From positions 186,001-250,000 of the forward strand of contig NZ_QGNY01000008.1 of NCBI RefSeq assembly GCF_003173575.1: DNA of 64,000 bases. Reading direction: 5' to 3'. Source of the DNA: Pedobacter paludis. Lineage in GTDB: Bacteria; Bacteroidota; Bacteroidia; Sphingobacteriales; Sphingobacteriaceae. The translations under genes were made by a program, and so were the position numbers. The notes beneath the pieces were generated by a model. It was given only the letters and a program-made list of their open reading frames with translations, did no database searches and was not told where the DNA came from. Of the stretch, positions 42,737 to 50,841 are shown in pieces. Positions within the stretch are counted from its first letter, which is position 1. Each line of letters begins with the position of its first letter.

Positions 42737-43420
42737 TTAATTCAAATTAAATTTTTCATTCTGGATTTTTACTGCATTAGAAGCAGAAACAATTCCAACA
42801 ATTAAAATCCCGATTGCAATAGCCAGCATAACCTGTAAGGTTGAATAAACCTTGGTTCCTGAGACAAATATTTTGGAGTCTTTTATTAATTCATCTCCTA
42901 CTTTCGATTGCATTTTAATCAGTACAGATAAACTGTTTAGAGACTTAGAAGAAGTATTTCCTCCAGAGGTTTCATATAATTTTCTGCCTTCCAAAATATC
43001 ATGATGTAATAGGTTTAAAATTTTATTTTCCTGAACATTTTGATGAGTTAAAGCGCTTTTTAAATCATCCAGATGCTGTTTTTCCTGTTTAACCAATAAT
43101 GTTAACTCATATTTGCTCACAACAGAATCGATTTTCCTATTGTATTTTGCCAACCGAAGTTTTCCGACCGAAGGGTGAACTGAACGTTCTGAAAATCCCA
43201 AAGAATTTTGAACAATGGAGTTTTTATGATAAAGATTTTCTGCTATAAAATAAAGATCAGTTGCAGGTATCAATCTATCGTTATACATCGAAATAAATGA
43301 CTCGTTTATTTTTTTAACACTTTTATCTTCCAAAAAACGAATCAATAAACTGCAACACATAATGCAGAAAAGCAAAAAAGCTATTTTTAGCTTATTTTTA
43401 AGACTGAAGGCAAATTTCAT
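42737..43420 (-). CDS. stand-alone four-helix-bundle (4HB_MCP-type) sensor
   Basis: A 227-residue membrane protein: helix 1 at ~11-27, about 165 residues of predicted all-helical periplasmic domain, and helix 2 at ~198-217. The sequence INESFISMYNDRLIPATDLYFIAENLYH matches the start of 4HB_MCP sensor domains found in chemoreceptors. The protein stops about ten residues after the second helix, so there is no HAMP, methyl-accepting, kinase or cyclase output. It may act through a partner or be a remnant. No partner is adjacent. Confidence 0.8.
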   Translation of the reverse strand: MKFAFSLKNKLKIAFLLFCIMCCSLLIRFLEDKSVKKINESFISMYNDRLIPATDLYFIAENLYHKNSIVQNSLGFSERSVHPSVGKLRLAKYNRKIDSVVSKYELTLLVKQEKQHLDDLKSALTHQNVQENKILNLLHHDILEGRKLYETSGGNTSSKSLNSLSVLIKMQSKVGDELIKDSKIFVSGTKVYSTLQVMLAIAIGILIVGIVSASNAVKIQNEKFNLN

Positions 43421-43519
43421 AGTAGAATTTGTTTAGCATGTATTTAAACCATAAGACAAAATAGCACAAATAAATTATTCGATTAACTTTTGTGTACTTG
43501 ATGGCTTTATGTAAAATAT

Positions 43520-44953
43520 TTAAAAATAATCTTCTAACGCAGTTTTAGCAAAAAGTTGTGGTGCAAAATTTACCAGATACAGTTCTTTTTTTGCTCGGGT
43601 AATCGCTGTGTACAACCAACGCAGAAAATCAAGATCGATCATTTCTTCTGTTAAGTAGCCTTGATCTGCAAAAACGGCATCCCATTGTCCGCCTTGTGCT
43701 TTGTGGCAAGTTACAGCATAGGCAAATTTAATTTGCAAGGCATTATAAAAAGGATCTTGCTTTATGGCCAACATTCTTTGTCGCTTGTTTGCAATGTGAC
43801 TATAATCTTCATCCAATCCATCAAAAAGCTTTTTATTTTGCTCGTACGGAAGGTTTGCGGTTTCCAAATTAAGTGTATCTAAAAGCACCTTACAACTAAT
43901 TTGTCCGGCAGCGGGGAAATCCATAAACTCTAAAGTGGCATCGGCAAAACGGAAACCGTAGCGTTCCTCCTCTCCACGTACACGGATAACTTTCGCCATA
44001 TCGCCATTTGCAATAAATGCGGTTTCTTCGTTTTCTGGAAGCCAGAAGTAATTATTTCGAACCACCATAATCTGGTCTCCACCTGTTAATTCTTCTTCTC
44101 TGTAAAGCAATCGAGCTCTAATTTGCTGATTATAAACATTGGCCGATTTATTTGATCTACACACCACCAATGTATTTTCGATTCCAAATTTTCGGTAAGC
44201 ATATTCAAGGCCTTCAACCAAACGAGCGCCGGCCATATTATAAATATCTGTATAGCTTTTGGTTAAGAACTTAGGCATTGGGTTTTCGGGATTCTTCGAA
44301 ATCTGATTCCTCAACATGGTTGCATTGGCTAAAATCCCCGATTTCTTTTCCTGTCGAACCACTTCTTTAAGCTCAACAGCAGTTACCGATAAAGCAAACT
44401 TATCTTTAATATATTGCTCATTCAGCGCAGGGCTGTCCAAACTTCCAACCGGTGGCAACTGAGCCGTATCGCCAACAAAAAGCAGAAAACAGTTTTTGCC
44501 ATTATAAACAAACTCCAGCAAATCACGAAGAATAGACGAGCCTGTTTCATTAAATTCATCGGCAATCATCGAGGCTTCATCAATAATAAAAAGCGTATTT
44601 TCTGATAAATTTGGAGCAATTTGAAACTGTAATTCTGGCGATGTAGAAGAACGTTTTCGATAGATTTTTTTATGAATGGTTAATGCCTTTCGAAAAGAAT
44701 ATTGGCTCATCACCTTTGCAGCACGGCCAGTTGGGGCCAATAACTCACTTCTTAAGCCAAACTTACCCAAAACTTTTACCAGCGCAGCAACCGAGGTGGT
44801 TTTTCCTGTTCCCGCATAACCTTTTAAAACAAAACAACGATGATCATCTTGCTCTTGCAAAAACTCAGACATGCGCTGGCAAAAAAGCAATTGCTCTTTA
44901 GTTGGCGTGTGCTGGTAAGCTTGGGCAATAAGTTGAGTTTTATCGATGTGCAT
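43520..44953 (-). CDS. RecD-like ATP-dependent DNA helicase (SF1B)
   Basis: A 477-residue helicase. Motifs in order are Walker A GYAGTGKTTS, motif II FIIDEASMI, motif III LFVGDTAQLPPVG, motif IV-like VVCRSNKSANVYNQQ, motif V AYAVTCHKAQGGQWDAVF and motif VI WLYTAITRAKKELYLV. This is the superfamily 1B RecD/Dda arrangement, without the long N-terminus of RecD2. It probably unwinds DNA 5' to 3' in repair or recombination. It is flanked by unrelated genes on the same strand. Confidence 0.92.
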   Translation of the reverse strand: MHIDKTQLIAQAYQHTPTKEQLLFCQRMSEFLQEQDDHRCFVLKGYAGTGKTTSVAALVKVLGKFGLRSELLAPTGRAAKVMSQYSFRKALTIHKKIYRKRSSTSPELQFQIAPNLSENTLFIIDEASMIADEFNETGSSILRDLLEFVYNGKNCFLLFVGDTAQLPPVGSLDSPALNEQYIKDKFALSVTAVELKEVVRQEKKSGILANATMLRNQISKNPENPMPKFLTKSYTDIYNMAGARLVEGLEYAYRKFGIENTLVVCRSNKSANVYNQQIRARLLYREEELTGGDQIMVVRNNYFWLPENEETAFIANGDMAKVIRVRGEEERYGFRFADATLEFMDFPAAGQISCKVLLDTLNLETANLPYEQNKKLFDGLDEDYSHIANKRQRMLAIKQDPFYNALQIKFAYAVTCHKAQGGQWDAVFADQGYLTEEMIDLDFLRWLYTAITRAKKELYLVNFAPQLFAKTALEDYF

Positions 44954-45197
44954 GTATATTGGTTAATTGGTTTAATTGGTTAATTGTTGAATTGATGTGG
45001 AAAGCAGTTACAGTGCGAAAGGGTTCTAGCAGTCCGTCTTTCCGCTATATCTTTAAATATCCCATTTTAAGAAACAAAGCTGTTGCAAATTAAAAGTATA
45101 CCGCTTCAATACGGTTTAGGTGGCAAAGATATAAAGCTATTTTAAAGTCGCTCATGTCTAAACAATAAAGCAATGCAACAATAAAACAATCTTTTAA
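44954..45197. other. spacer without a gene
   Basis: This 244-bp gap separates two minus-strand genes. It begins with a short TTAATTGGTT tandem run (~44960-44985) and has no ORF that looks coding. It should contain the helicase promoter on the minus strand. Confidence 0.4.
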
Positions 45198-46337
45198 TTA
45201 CAACAGTAAAGTTTCAATTCGATGCGCCATAACCATATTTTGCTGTTTACTCCAACTAAATATAGTAAAATGACCATCCTGAGAAGCAACAAGTCCAATG
45301 GCCTGATGCTGATCGTTTACGAACTGTGCAACCGAGAAATGCCTGGTACCGCCCAGCTGGCCTGGAAATAAAATTTTATCCTCACCATCTACAATAGGTT
45401 CTGAAAATGCAATCTGCTCAACGGTTGGTTTGCCTTTTGCTCTTCCTATTTTAGCTCCAAAAGCAATTAAATCGAACTGATCATTTATAATTGTGGCTCC
45501 ATCTACCGCGGTTAAGCCAGCCAAATGTTCAACCTCTCTACGCAATGCACCCTGAGAAAAAATTTCACTCTGGTTGCCACTTTGCTTAGCCAGGTTTGAT
45601 AATCCACAAAAAGGAGGTTCAACCAAATAAGTAATGGGATGGATAATCGATTCTTCCCAATTCTGATCATCTTTTGGAACGATAAGCAGTGCACCTCCCC
45701 TTCCATGGCCACGCATAGAAACCGAAAACTGTATTAAAATATTAATTGGATCGTTCCAGCTTGCAAGAACAGTTAAATCTAAAAGTGCCTTCAAAATTGG
45801 TGGACAATCGCGGTTTTTGCAACTGGTATCATCAACTATCCTAATTTGCTCACCTTTTAAAACAGCCACATTGGTATATTTCCCAATGCCATAAATGCGT
45901 CGGTGTTTAATTACGATAAGCCCCGGTTCGGAAACATCAACAACGAAACAAAAATTGGGAATGTTTAAAGTAGTACCCCAGATATAAAGTTCGCCATCCT
46001 CTTCCCAAACGCCTAAGTGAATACCAGAACGTTCTATTCCAGGGGCAATTTTAGTAAGTGTATTGGCATTTAAAGCTAATTTTTTGGCAAACTTTAAAGG
46101 TTTAGATGTTTGTGATGGTGGCAGAAATGCAATGGAAATTCTTGGTGAATGCCCCTCTTCCTTACGCAGACTGCTCCAAAAAGCCACATCAATTAAAGCC
46201 TCGATTATTTTTTTATCTGGTTGAGTCGCCAAATCTACCTCACCTTGTTCTACTGCATTTGCATGCAACTTTACAAAATGTTGCTCTATAGTACCTGCAA
46301 TTGTGTTTGCAGCTCTGTAAGTAGGTTTATAGCTCAT
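45198..46337 (-). CDS. DAC-like (diadenylate cyclase fold) sensor protein, DACNV type
   Basis: A 379-residue soluble protein. The C-terminal part (~215-375) has the order of motifs seen in diadenylate cyclases (DisA/CdaA): GRGGALLIV, then AVDGATIIN with DGA at 279-281, and LGGTRHFSVAQFV at 328-340, where DAC enzymes have GTRHR. The DGA motif is intact but the RHR motif is RHF. The N-terminal part (~1-200) fits the probable sensor domain called DACNV. It may make c-di-AMP in response to a ligand, or have lost cyclase activity and only bind nucleotide. I cannot decide from sequence. Confidence 0.75.
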   Translation of the reverse strand: MSYKPTYRAANTIAGTIEQHFVKLHANAVEQGEVDLATQPDKKIIEALIDVAFWSSLRKEEGHSPRISIAFLPPSQTSKPLKFAKKLALNANTLTKIAPGIERSGIHLGVWEEDGELYIWGTTLNIPNFCFVVDVSEPGLIVIKHRRIYGIGKYTNVAVLKGEQIRIVDDTSCKNRDCPPILKALLDLTVLASWNDPINILIQFSVSMRGHGRGGALLIVPKDDQNWEESIIHPITYLVEPPFCGLSNLAKQSGNQSEIFSQGALRREVEHLAGLTAVDGATIINDQFDLIAFGAKIGRAKGKPTVEQIAFSEPIVDGEDKILFPGQLGGTRHFSVAQFVNDQHQAIGLVASQDGHFTIFSWSKQQNMVMAHRIETLLL

Positions 46338-46845
46338 GTTTCGAATTTATGATGAATATTTCAGATTTCGGATAGGTGAAAGGTTTGATTTTGGTAAAAA
46401 GATTTTTTGGGTATTAGCCATAAAGAATCTAAAGATTTTTTAACTACAAAGACACAAAAAACACAAAGTAGGTTGACATTTCATAGACCACACTTAAGGT
46501 TTCTTAGGTGGTGAATAACTTAGCTCCTTTAGTACAATTTTTACCACCTTAGACACCTAAGAAAACCTAAGCGGGGTTCACATTTAAAAATCTTTATGGC
46601 ATTGTTAAGACGGATCATTAGGCATGTAATCATGTATCACATTGGCTTTATAAACTAACCCTAAGGTGATCCAAGGTGTCTTAGGTGGTGAATATTGTGC
46701 ATTTTTTCTAACCACCTTAGACACCTAAGAAAACCAAAGCAAGAATGGCATATAAATAATTTTAATGAGACCTCTTAGGTGGCAAATAATTCTGCTCATC
46801 TAATTTCTTTGCGGTTAATACTTAAAAAACTCTATTTTTGTTTGA
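46338..46845. repeat. intergenic region with repeated TTAGGTGGTGAAT palindromes
   Basis: This 508-bp gap has no convincing gene. It begins with an A-rich ACTACAAAGACACAAAAAAC segment (46443-46462). Two inverted-repeat units follow: 46493-46572 and 46660-46740. Each has TCTTAGGTGGTGAATA on the left and ACCACCTTAGACACCTAAGA on the right; unit 2 arms match at 14 of 15 positions. A half unit TCTTAGGTGGCAAATAAT is near 46773-46790. The arms of both units are almost identical while the loops differ, so it is a dispersed palindromic repeat rather than a CRISPR array. Confidence 0.7.
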
Positions 46846-47652
46846 ATGAGTAAAAACAGCCTTTTATTAATCGACCCGAATTTTAAAGCTGAAGCATCAG
46901 TTAATTGCCATTTGTTATTAAAAATAACAAATGATAGCTTTTCTTATGCCATAGTAAATAAAGATTCTGGTGAGATTAATCTAATTTTTGATAAACAGGG
47001 TTGTACTACTGTTGAAGAGGATTTGAAAACCGAATTTGAAACAGACAAGTATTTATCTCTCAATTACAGCAGTGTAAAGGCTGCGGTTCATACCACCAAC
47101 TTCGTTTTTATTCCCGATGAATGGTTTGATGAAGATAACTTATCTGTTTATTCTCAATACTTAGGTACTGAAGGTAAAATTTATTCTAAACATAATGAAG
47201 CATTAGGCTTTAACACCTTATTTTCGTTAGATAAGAACATTGAACAGCAACTACCAGAAACGGCAATAGTTTATCCTCAATCGGCACCATTGCTGGCTGT
47301 ATCCAATCATTTGGCAGATCATGCACTTTTAATGGATTTCACTTCTGCGTCTTTTAATGTTTTATACATCAAAGATAAAAAAGTTCATTTTCAAAATCAT
47401 TATCAATCTGAAACCGCAGAAGAGTTTAATTACTTTCTGTTATTGCTTATAGATCAATTGGCACTTAACGAGGTGATTCCAGTTTATCTTCAGGGCATAA
47501 TAAACGAAGATGATGATTACTATAACTGTCTGTTGAAGTATTTTAATCAGCTTTATTTTTTCCTTCCAACTGAAAAACAAAACAGTGAATTACTGGCTGA
47601 TATGCCCAAACATTATTTCAGCGGACTGCTTGCTTTAGATTTATGCGAATAA
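46846..47652 (+). CDS. DUF3822 protein
   Basis: A 268-residue cytoplasmic protein. The DUF3822 family is found in Bacteroidota directly before rsmD, as here, and has an actin/ASKHA-like duplicated fold. LLLIDPNFKAEASVNCHLLLKITNDSFSYAIVN and the second half HALLMDFTSASFNVLYIKDKKVHFQNHYQSETAEEFNYFLLLLIDQL show that pattern. Function unknown; the fixed gene order suggests a link to ribosome assembly. It overlaps rsmD by 10 bases. Confidence 0.88.
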   Translation: MSKNSLLLIDPNFKAEASVNCHLLLKITNDSFSYAIVNKDSGEINLIFDKQGCTTVEEDLKTEFETDKYLSLNYSSVKAAVHTTNFVFIPDEWFDEDNLSVYSQYLGTEGKIYSKHNEALGFNTLFSLDKNIEQQLPETAIVYPQSAPLLAVSNHLADHALLMDFTSASFNVLYIKDKKVHFQNHYQSETAEEFNYFLLLLIDQLALNEVIPVYLQGIINEDDDYYNCLLKYFNQLYFFLPTEKQNSELLADMPKHYFSGLLALDLCE

Positions 47653-48179
47653 TTGGAGGAAAGTTTAAGGGAATTCGGTTACAGCCTCCGGCCAATTTAC
47701 CAGTTAGGCCTACAACGGATATGGCCAAAGAAGCACTTTTTAATATTCTGAACAATAAGTATGATATTGAAAACTGCACGGTACTCGATTTATTCTGTGG
47801 TACGGGAAATCTAACTTTCGAATTTGCATCTCGCGAAGCGGAAAGTATTCTAGCCGTGGATTTGGATTATGGTTGTGTAAACTGGGTTAAAAATATGGCC
47901 AAGCAACATCATTTCGATCAGATTGATGTACGCAAGGGCGATGTTTTCAAATTGTTAAAACAGATGACGGGTTCTTATGATCTGATATTTGCAGATCCAC
48001 CCTACAATCTACCGAACATTCCACAGATTCCGATTATTGTTAAGGAACAACAGCTCTTAAAACCGAACGGGCTTCTAATTGTTGAGCACCAAAGCAATAT
48101 GAAAATGAATAATTTGTTCGGTTATACAGAAACGCGTAAATACGGAAATTCTTCGTTTAGCTTTTTTGAGTTTGGGTAA
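47643..48179 (+). CDS. rsmD: 16S rRNA (guanine(966)-N(2))-methyltransferase
   Basis: A 178-residue SAM-dependent methyltransferase that modifies G966 of 16S rRNA in the 30S subunit. It has the N-terminal MRIIGGKFKGIRLQPP, the RPTTDMAKEALFNIL motif, SAM-binding VLDLFCGTGNLTFEFASR, and the catalytic DPPY motif in LIFADPPYNLP. Length is normal for the family. It overlaps the upstream DUF3822 gene by 10 bases, so the two are coupled. Confidence 0.95.
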   Translation: MRIIGGKFKGIRLQPPANLPVRPTTDMAKEALFNILNNKYDIENCTVLDLFCGTGNLTFEFASREAESILAVDLDYGCVNWVKNMAKQHHFDQIDVRKGDVFKLLKQMTGSYDLIFADPPYNLPNIPQIPIIVKEQQLLKPNGLLIVEHQSNMKMNNLFGYTETRKYGNSSFSFFEFG

Positions 48180-48216
48180 TTATAAGAACTCCAATATATA
48201 ACATTATACAAAATAA

Positions 48217-48314
48217 CCGTCATTTCGACCGCAGTGGAGAAATCTTTGAAGATTACATTTAATCCATTTTCAAAGATTTCTCCATTTCGCTACGCTCCAG
48301 TCGAAAGGACGACC
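48217..48314. repeat. GTCATTTCGA-type inverted repeat
   Basis: Left arm CCGTCATTTCGACCGCAGTG with GAGAAATCTTTGA, and right arm TCAAAGATTTCTCCATTTCG with CTCCAGTCGAAAGGACG. It is the second full copy of the repeat at 38001-38103, with small differences in the arms. It occupies the gap between rsmD and coaD. Confidence 0.75.
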
Positions 48315-48386
48315 ATTTTAAGACTGGTTAACTAAAGTAATCTGCATATATACAACCACCTTTTCAAGATTTAACTATATTTGAAT

Positions 48387-48848
48387 ATGAAAATAGCGCT
48401 GTTTCCAGGTTCTTTTGATCCAATTACCATTGCCCACGTAAATATTTTACAGCGAGCGACTCCCCTTTTCGATAAAATTGTTGTAGGTATTGGTTTAAAT
48501 AGTTCTAAGCAGAATTTTTTGAGTGCAGAACAACGATTACAGATTTTAAGCACAGTTTTTACAGGTTATAAAAATATAGAAATTCAGACCTACGAAGGTT
48601 TAACGGTAGATTTTTGCCGTAAGATAAACGCAACGTATATGGTGCGGGGCATTCGCTCAGCTTCTGATTTTGAATATGAACGGGCAATTGCCCAAATTAA
48701 TCAAACCATGATGCCAGAGGTGGAAACCATTTTGCTTTTAAGCAAACCGGAATACTCGGCAATCAGCTCTACCATTGTTAGGGATATTTTAAGAAATCAT
48801 GGCGACGTGAGTCCGTTTGTACCGAAAGAAGCTTTAAGCTTTTTGTAA
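48387..48848 (+). CDS. coaD: phosphopantetheine adenylyltransferase
   Basis: Catalyses the fourth step of coenzyme A synthesis, making dephospho-CoA from 4'-phosphopantetheine and ATP. The 153-residue protein has the nucleotidyltransferase motif PGSFDPITIAHVNIL (His of the HxGH-like site), RGIRSASDFEYERAIAQIN, and the C-terminal ISSTIVRDILRNHGDVSPFVP. I take ATG at 48387; an in-frame TTG six bases earlier is less likely. It follows an intergenic repeat and precedes a small zinc-ribbon gene. Confidence 0.95.
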   Translation: MKIALFPGSFDPITIAHVNILQRATPLFDKIVVGIGLNSSKQNFLSAEQRLQILSTVFTGYKNIEIQTYEGLTVDFCRKINATYMVRGIRSASDFEYERAIAQINQTMMPEVETILLLSKPEYSAISSTIVRDILRNHGDVSPFVPKEALSFL

Positions 48849-48859
48849 AAAGCAAAGCT

Positions 48860-49195
48860 ATGTTCATCAACTTTGGTAAATTGGAAAAACTCCTTAATTA
48901 TTACGAAGATGAGTTTACACCTTGCGACCAATGCGGGGCAAGCGAAGTGACTTACAGAATTGTCCAAAATTATTTTTACATCTTACATGTCCCCTTTTTC
49001 CCTGAAGAAAAGTTTACGGCAATGAACTGCGAAAACTGCGGTTATAGCCACAGTCGTGTAATTAGTGATAATTCTAAAATGTACGAAAAATTGTCGCCTA
49101 CTCCATTATATTTCTACACAGGTGCGATCATTTTATCTATAATCTTTCTTTCCTTATTGGTTACAGGACTTTATGCTTTTTTAATCGATTCTTAA
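48860..49195 (+). CDS. zinc-ribbon membrane protein
   Basis: A 111-residue protein. Two Cys pairs, CDQCG near residue 22 and CENCGYSHSR near 56, form a likely zinc ribbon. A single membrane helix follows (LYFYTGAIILSIIFLSLLVTGLYAFLI, ~82-108), so the ribbon should be cytoplasmic. It starts 11 bases after coaD and may share its transcript. I do not know a named family. Confidence 0.75.
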   Translation: MFINFGKLEKLLNYYEDEFTPCDQCGASEVTYRIVQNYFYILHVPFFPEEKFTAMNCENCGYSHSRVISDNSKMYEKLSPTPLYFYTGAIILSIIFLSLLVTGLYAFLIDS

Positions 49196-49368
49196 GCCAG
49201 CATCATAGATATTTAAAATATATTGTAACGTTTTAAGAAATCGATTACCAATTGAGTAAATAAATCAATATGAAAAACTCAAGCGATTAAGATATTTAAA
49301 AAATCAATGTATAATTCTAGATTAATTTTCATTTAATTCTATTCATTTAGCAAACCAAAACGCCATAA

Positions 49369-49872
49369 ATGAAGGAAACTGAAACCATATTTCTCTCCCT
49401 GATCAATCAGCACAAAGCGATTATACATAAGATTTCAAAGATGTATATGCATGGTGGTGAAGAACAGCAGGATCTGTTTCAGGAAATCGTAATGCAGCTT
49501 TGGAAAGCTTATCCAAGTTTTAAAGGACACAGCAAATTTACCACGTGGATGTATCGCGTTGCCTTAAATACCGCTTTGGTTTATTTTAAAAAGGAAAATA
49601 GAAAGGTAGACAAAGCCCCCTTAGATGAAAACATTGATTTAATTGATGAAAGTGATAGCGCAGAAAAGGAAGAAAAACTTGCCTATCTGTATAAGGCCGT
49701 TCAGGAATTAAATGCGGTAGAAAAGGCTTTGATATTTTTATTTCTCGAAAATCAATCGCACAGGGAAATTGCCGAAAACCTAGGGATTAGTGAAGTTAAT
49801 GCTCGGGTAAAACTCAACAGAACGAAAGAAAAATTACAATTCATTATAAAGAAAAACGGTTATGAATTTTGA
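49369..49872 (+). CDS. ECF-type RNA polymerase sigma factor
   Basis: A 167-residue sigma-70-family protein with region 2 (EEQQDLFQEIVMQLWKAYPSFKGHSKFTTWMYRVALNTAL) that binds the -10 region and RNA polymerase, and region 4 (LIFLFLENQSHREIAENLGISEVNARVKLNRTKEKL) that reads the -35 region. There is no extra C-terminal domain. The next gene overlaps it by 11 bases and encodes a membrane protein, a setting typical of an anti-sigma partner. Confidence 0.9.
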   Translation: MKETETIFLSLINQHKAIIHKISKMYMHGGEEQQDLFQEIVMQLWKAYPSFKGHSKFTTWMYRVALNTALVYFKKENRKVDKAPLDENIDLIDESDSAEKEEKLAYLYKAVQELNAVEKALIFLFLENQSHREIAENLGISEVNARVKLNRTKEKLQFIIKKNGYEF

Positions 49873-50470
49873 CAATTTAAAAAATGAATGGAGCGCAAAT
49901 GATGCAGAAGAACTTAATATTTCTGCAGATATGCTCAAAATAAAAGAAGCTCGTACCCCAATTGATATCATTAGAAGAAAGATGAAACATGAGTTTAATT
50001 ATCAGATTGTGGCACTCGTAATTATGGCTTTACTGCCATATCTATTAAATTTCTCTCCTAATATGAAGTTGATGTACTTAGCTTTCTATGCCATAACTTG
50101 TGGCTTTACGGCGTATTATTTCTTCAAATTCTATCAGTTTTACAAACACTCTTACGATATGAGTATGGATACCAGAAAAAGTATTCTCTGGTTCTATTAT
50201 GAAATGAAATTGAATGTAGAACTTTATAAAGCACTCACCTATATTATTTCATTTATTGGTTTAGCATTCATCGCAGTCTATTTATTTATCGAAAAGGCAT
50301 CGATTTTTGCAAGGCTTGTAAGCAAACTTTCTCCAGTTTATATCCTTTTAAACTGTTTTATTACCATATTGATTATTGGCGCAATTACCGAGTTATGGGC
50401 TTGGTATTATTACGGAAAGTATTTAAAACGCGTTAAAAAAGTAGTGGATGAGTTGGATTTTGAAAACTAG
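49862..50470 (+). CDS. membrane protein, candidate anti-sigma factor
   Basis: A 202-residue protein with a soluble N-terminus (~1-50) and four membrane helices (~53-70, ~73-92, ~124-144, ~153-175). It overlaps the ECF sigma gene by 11 bases, which suggests that it controls that sigma factor. I see no zinc-binding HxxxCxxC motif of the ZAS anti-sigma family and no FecR domain, so any anti-sigma role rests on gene order alone. Confidence 0.7.
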   Translation: MNFDNLKNEWSANDAEELNISADMLKIKEARTPIDIIRRKMKHEFNYQIVALVIMALLPYLLNFSPNMKLMYLAFYAITCGFTAYYFFKFYQFYKHSYDMSMDTRKSILWFYYEMKLNVELYKALTYIISFIGLAFIAVYLFIEKASIFARLVSKLSPVYILLNCFITILIIGAITELWAWYYYGKYLKRVKKVVDELDFEN

Positions 50471-50682
50471 GTGTAAAAAGTTTAACCACAGATAAAAAGG
50501 ATTAACACAGATATTTCGAAAATTCCCTAACTATGTTTGAAATGGTTAGTACAATGTTAACTCATGGCAATGCTACAACCAGATTAAAAAATCTTCAAAA
50601 ACAGTGTTCAAAGATTTCTCCACTGCGGTCGAAATGACGGTAAAATATAGTTGCAACCAGCAAAGCCAAAGCACTATTTCTC
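50471..50682. repeat. spacer with two dispersed repeat fragments
   Basis: It contains TTTAACCACAGATAAAAAGG (50480-50499) followed by ATTAACACAGAT, a dispersed repeat type of Bacteroidota, and a half copy of the GTCATTTCGA repeat at about 50609-50641 (CAAAGATTTCTCC then GGTCGAAATGACGG). No gene is seen. Confidence 0.55.
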
Positions 50683-50834
50683 CGTTCTACTTTAAACCGG
50701 CCTAACAAATTTTTGGGGAATTACTGGTCAGGCCTTAATACTGACTTTAATACAAAAATTTTCAGCCGGTGTTTTTTGTTTCTTTTTGACATCAAAAAGA
50801 AAGGAGCACGTCCGGCTAGGACAAAATCTGAGCA
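50683..50834 (+). repeat. structured intergenic repeat, copy B
   Basis: Second copy of the element at 5393-5538. CGTTCTACTTTAAACCGG and CCTAACAAATTTTTGGGG open it, ACAAAAATTTTCAGCCGG follows, then the hairpin TTTCTTTTTG-ACAT-CAAAAAGAAA and GTCCGGCTAGGACAAAA. The hairpin differs from copy A in bases on both arms that keep pairing (CTT/AAG versus TTT/AAA), and the outer arms ACCGGC/GCCGGT pair perfectly here. It ends 7 bases before the stop of the minus-strand NUDIX gene, a different context from copy A. Confidence 0.7.
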
Positions 50835-50841
50835 GTTTCCA

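Noticed and set aside
42737..43420. truncated methyl-accepting chemotaxis pseudogene
   Set aside because: No remnants of HAMP or signalling domain are visible downstream on the minus strand (42629-42736), so I keep it as an intact short gene.
46490..46795. possible CRISPR array
   Set aside because: Only two and a half units, each an inverted repeat with unequal spacing, and no cas genes; it fits a palindromic dispersed repeat instead.
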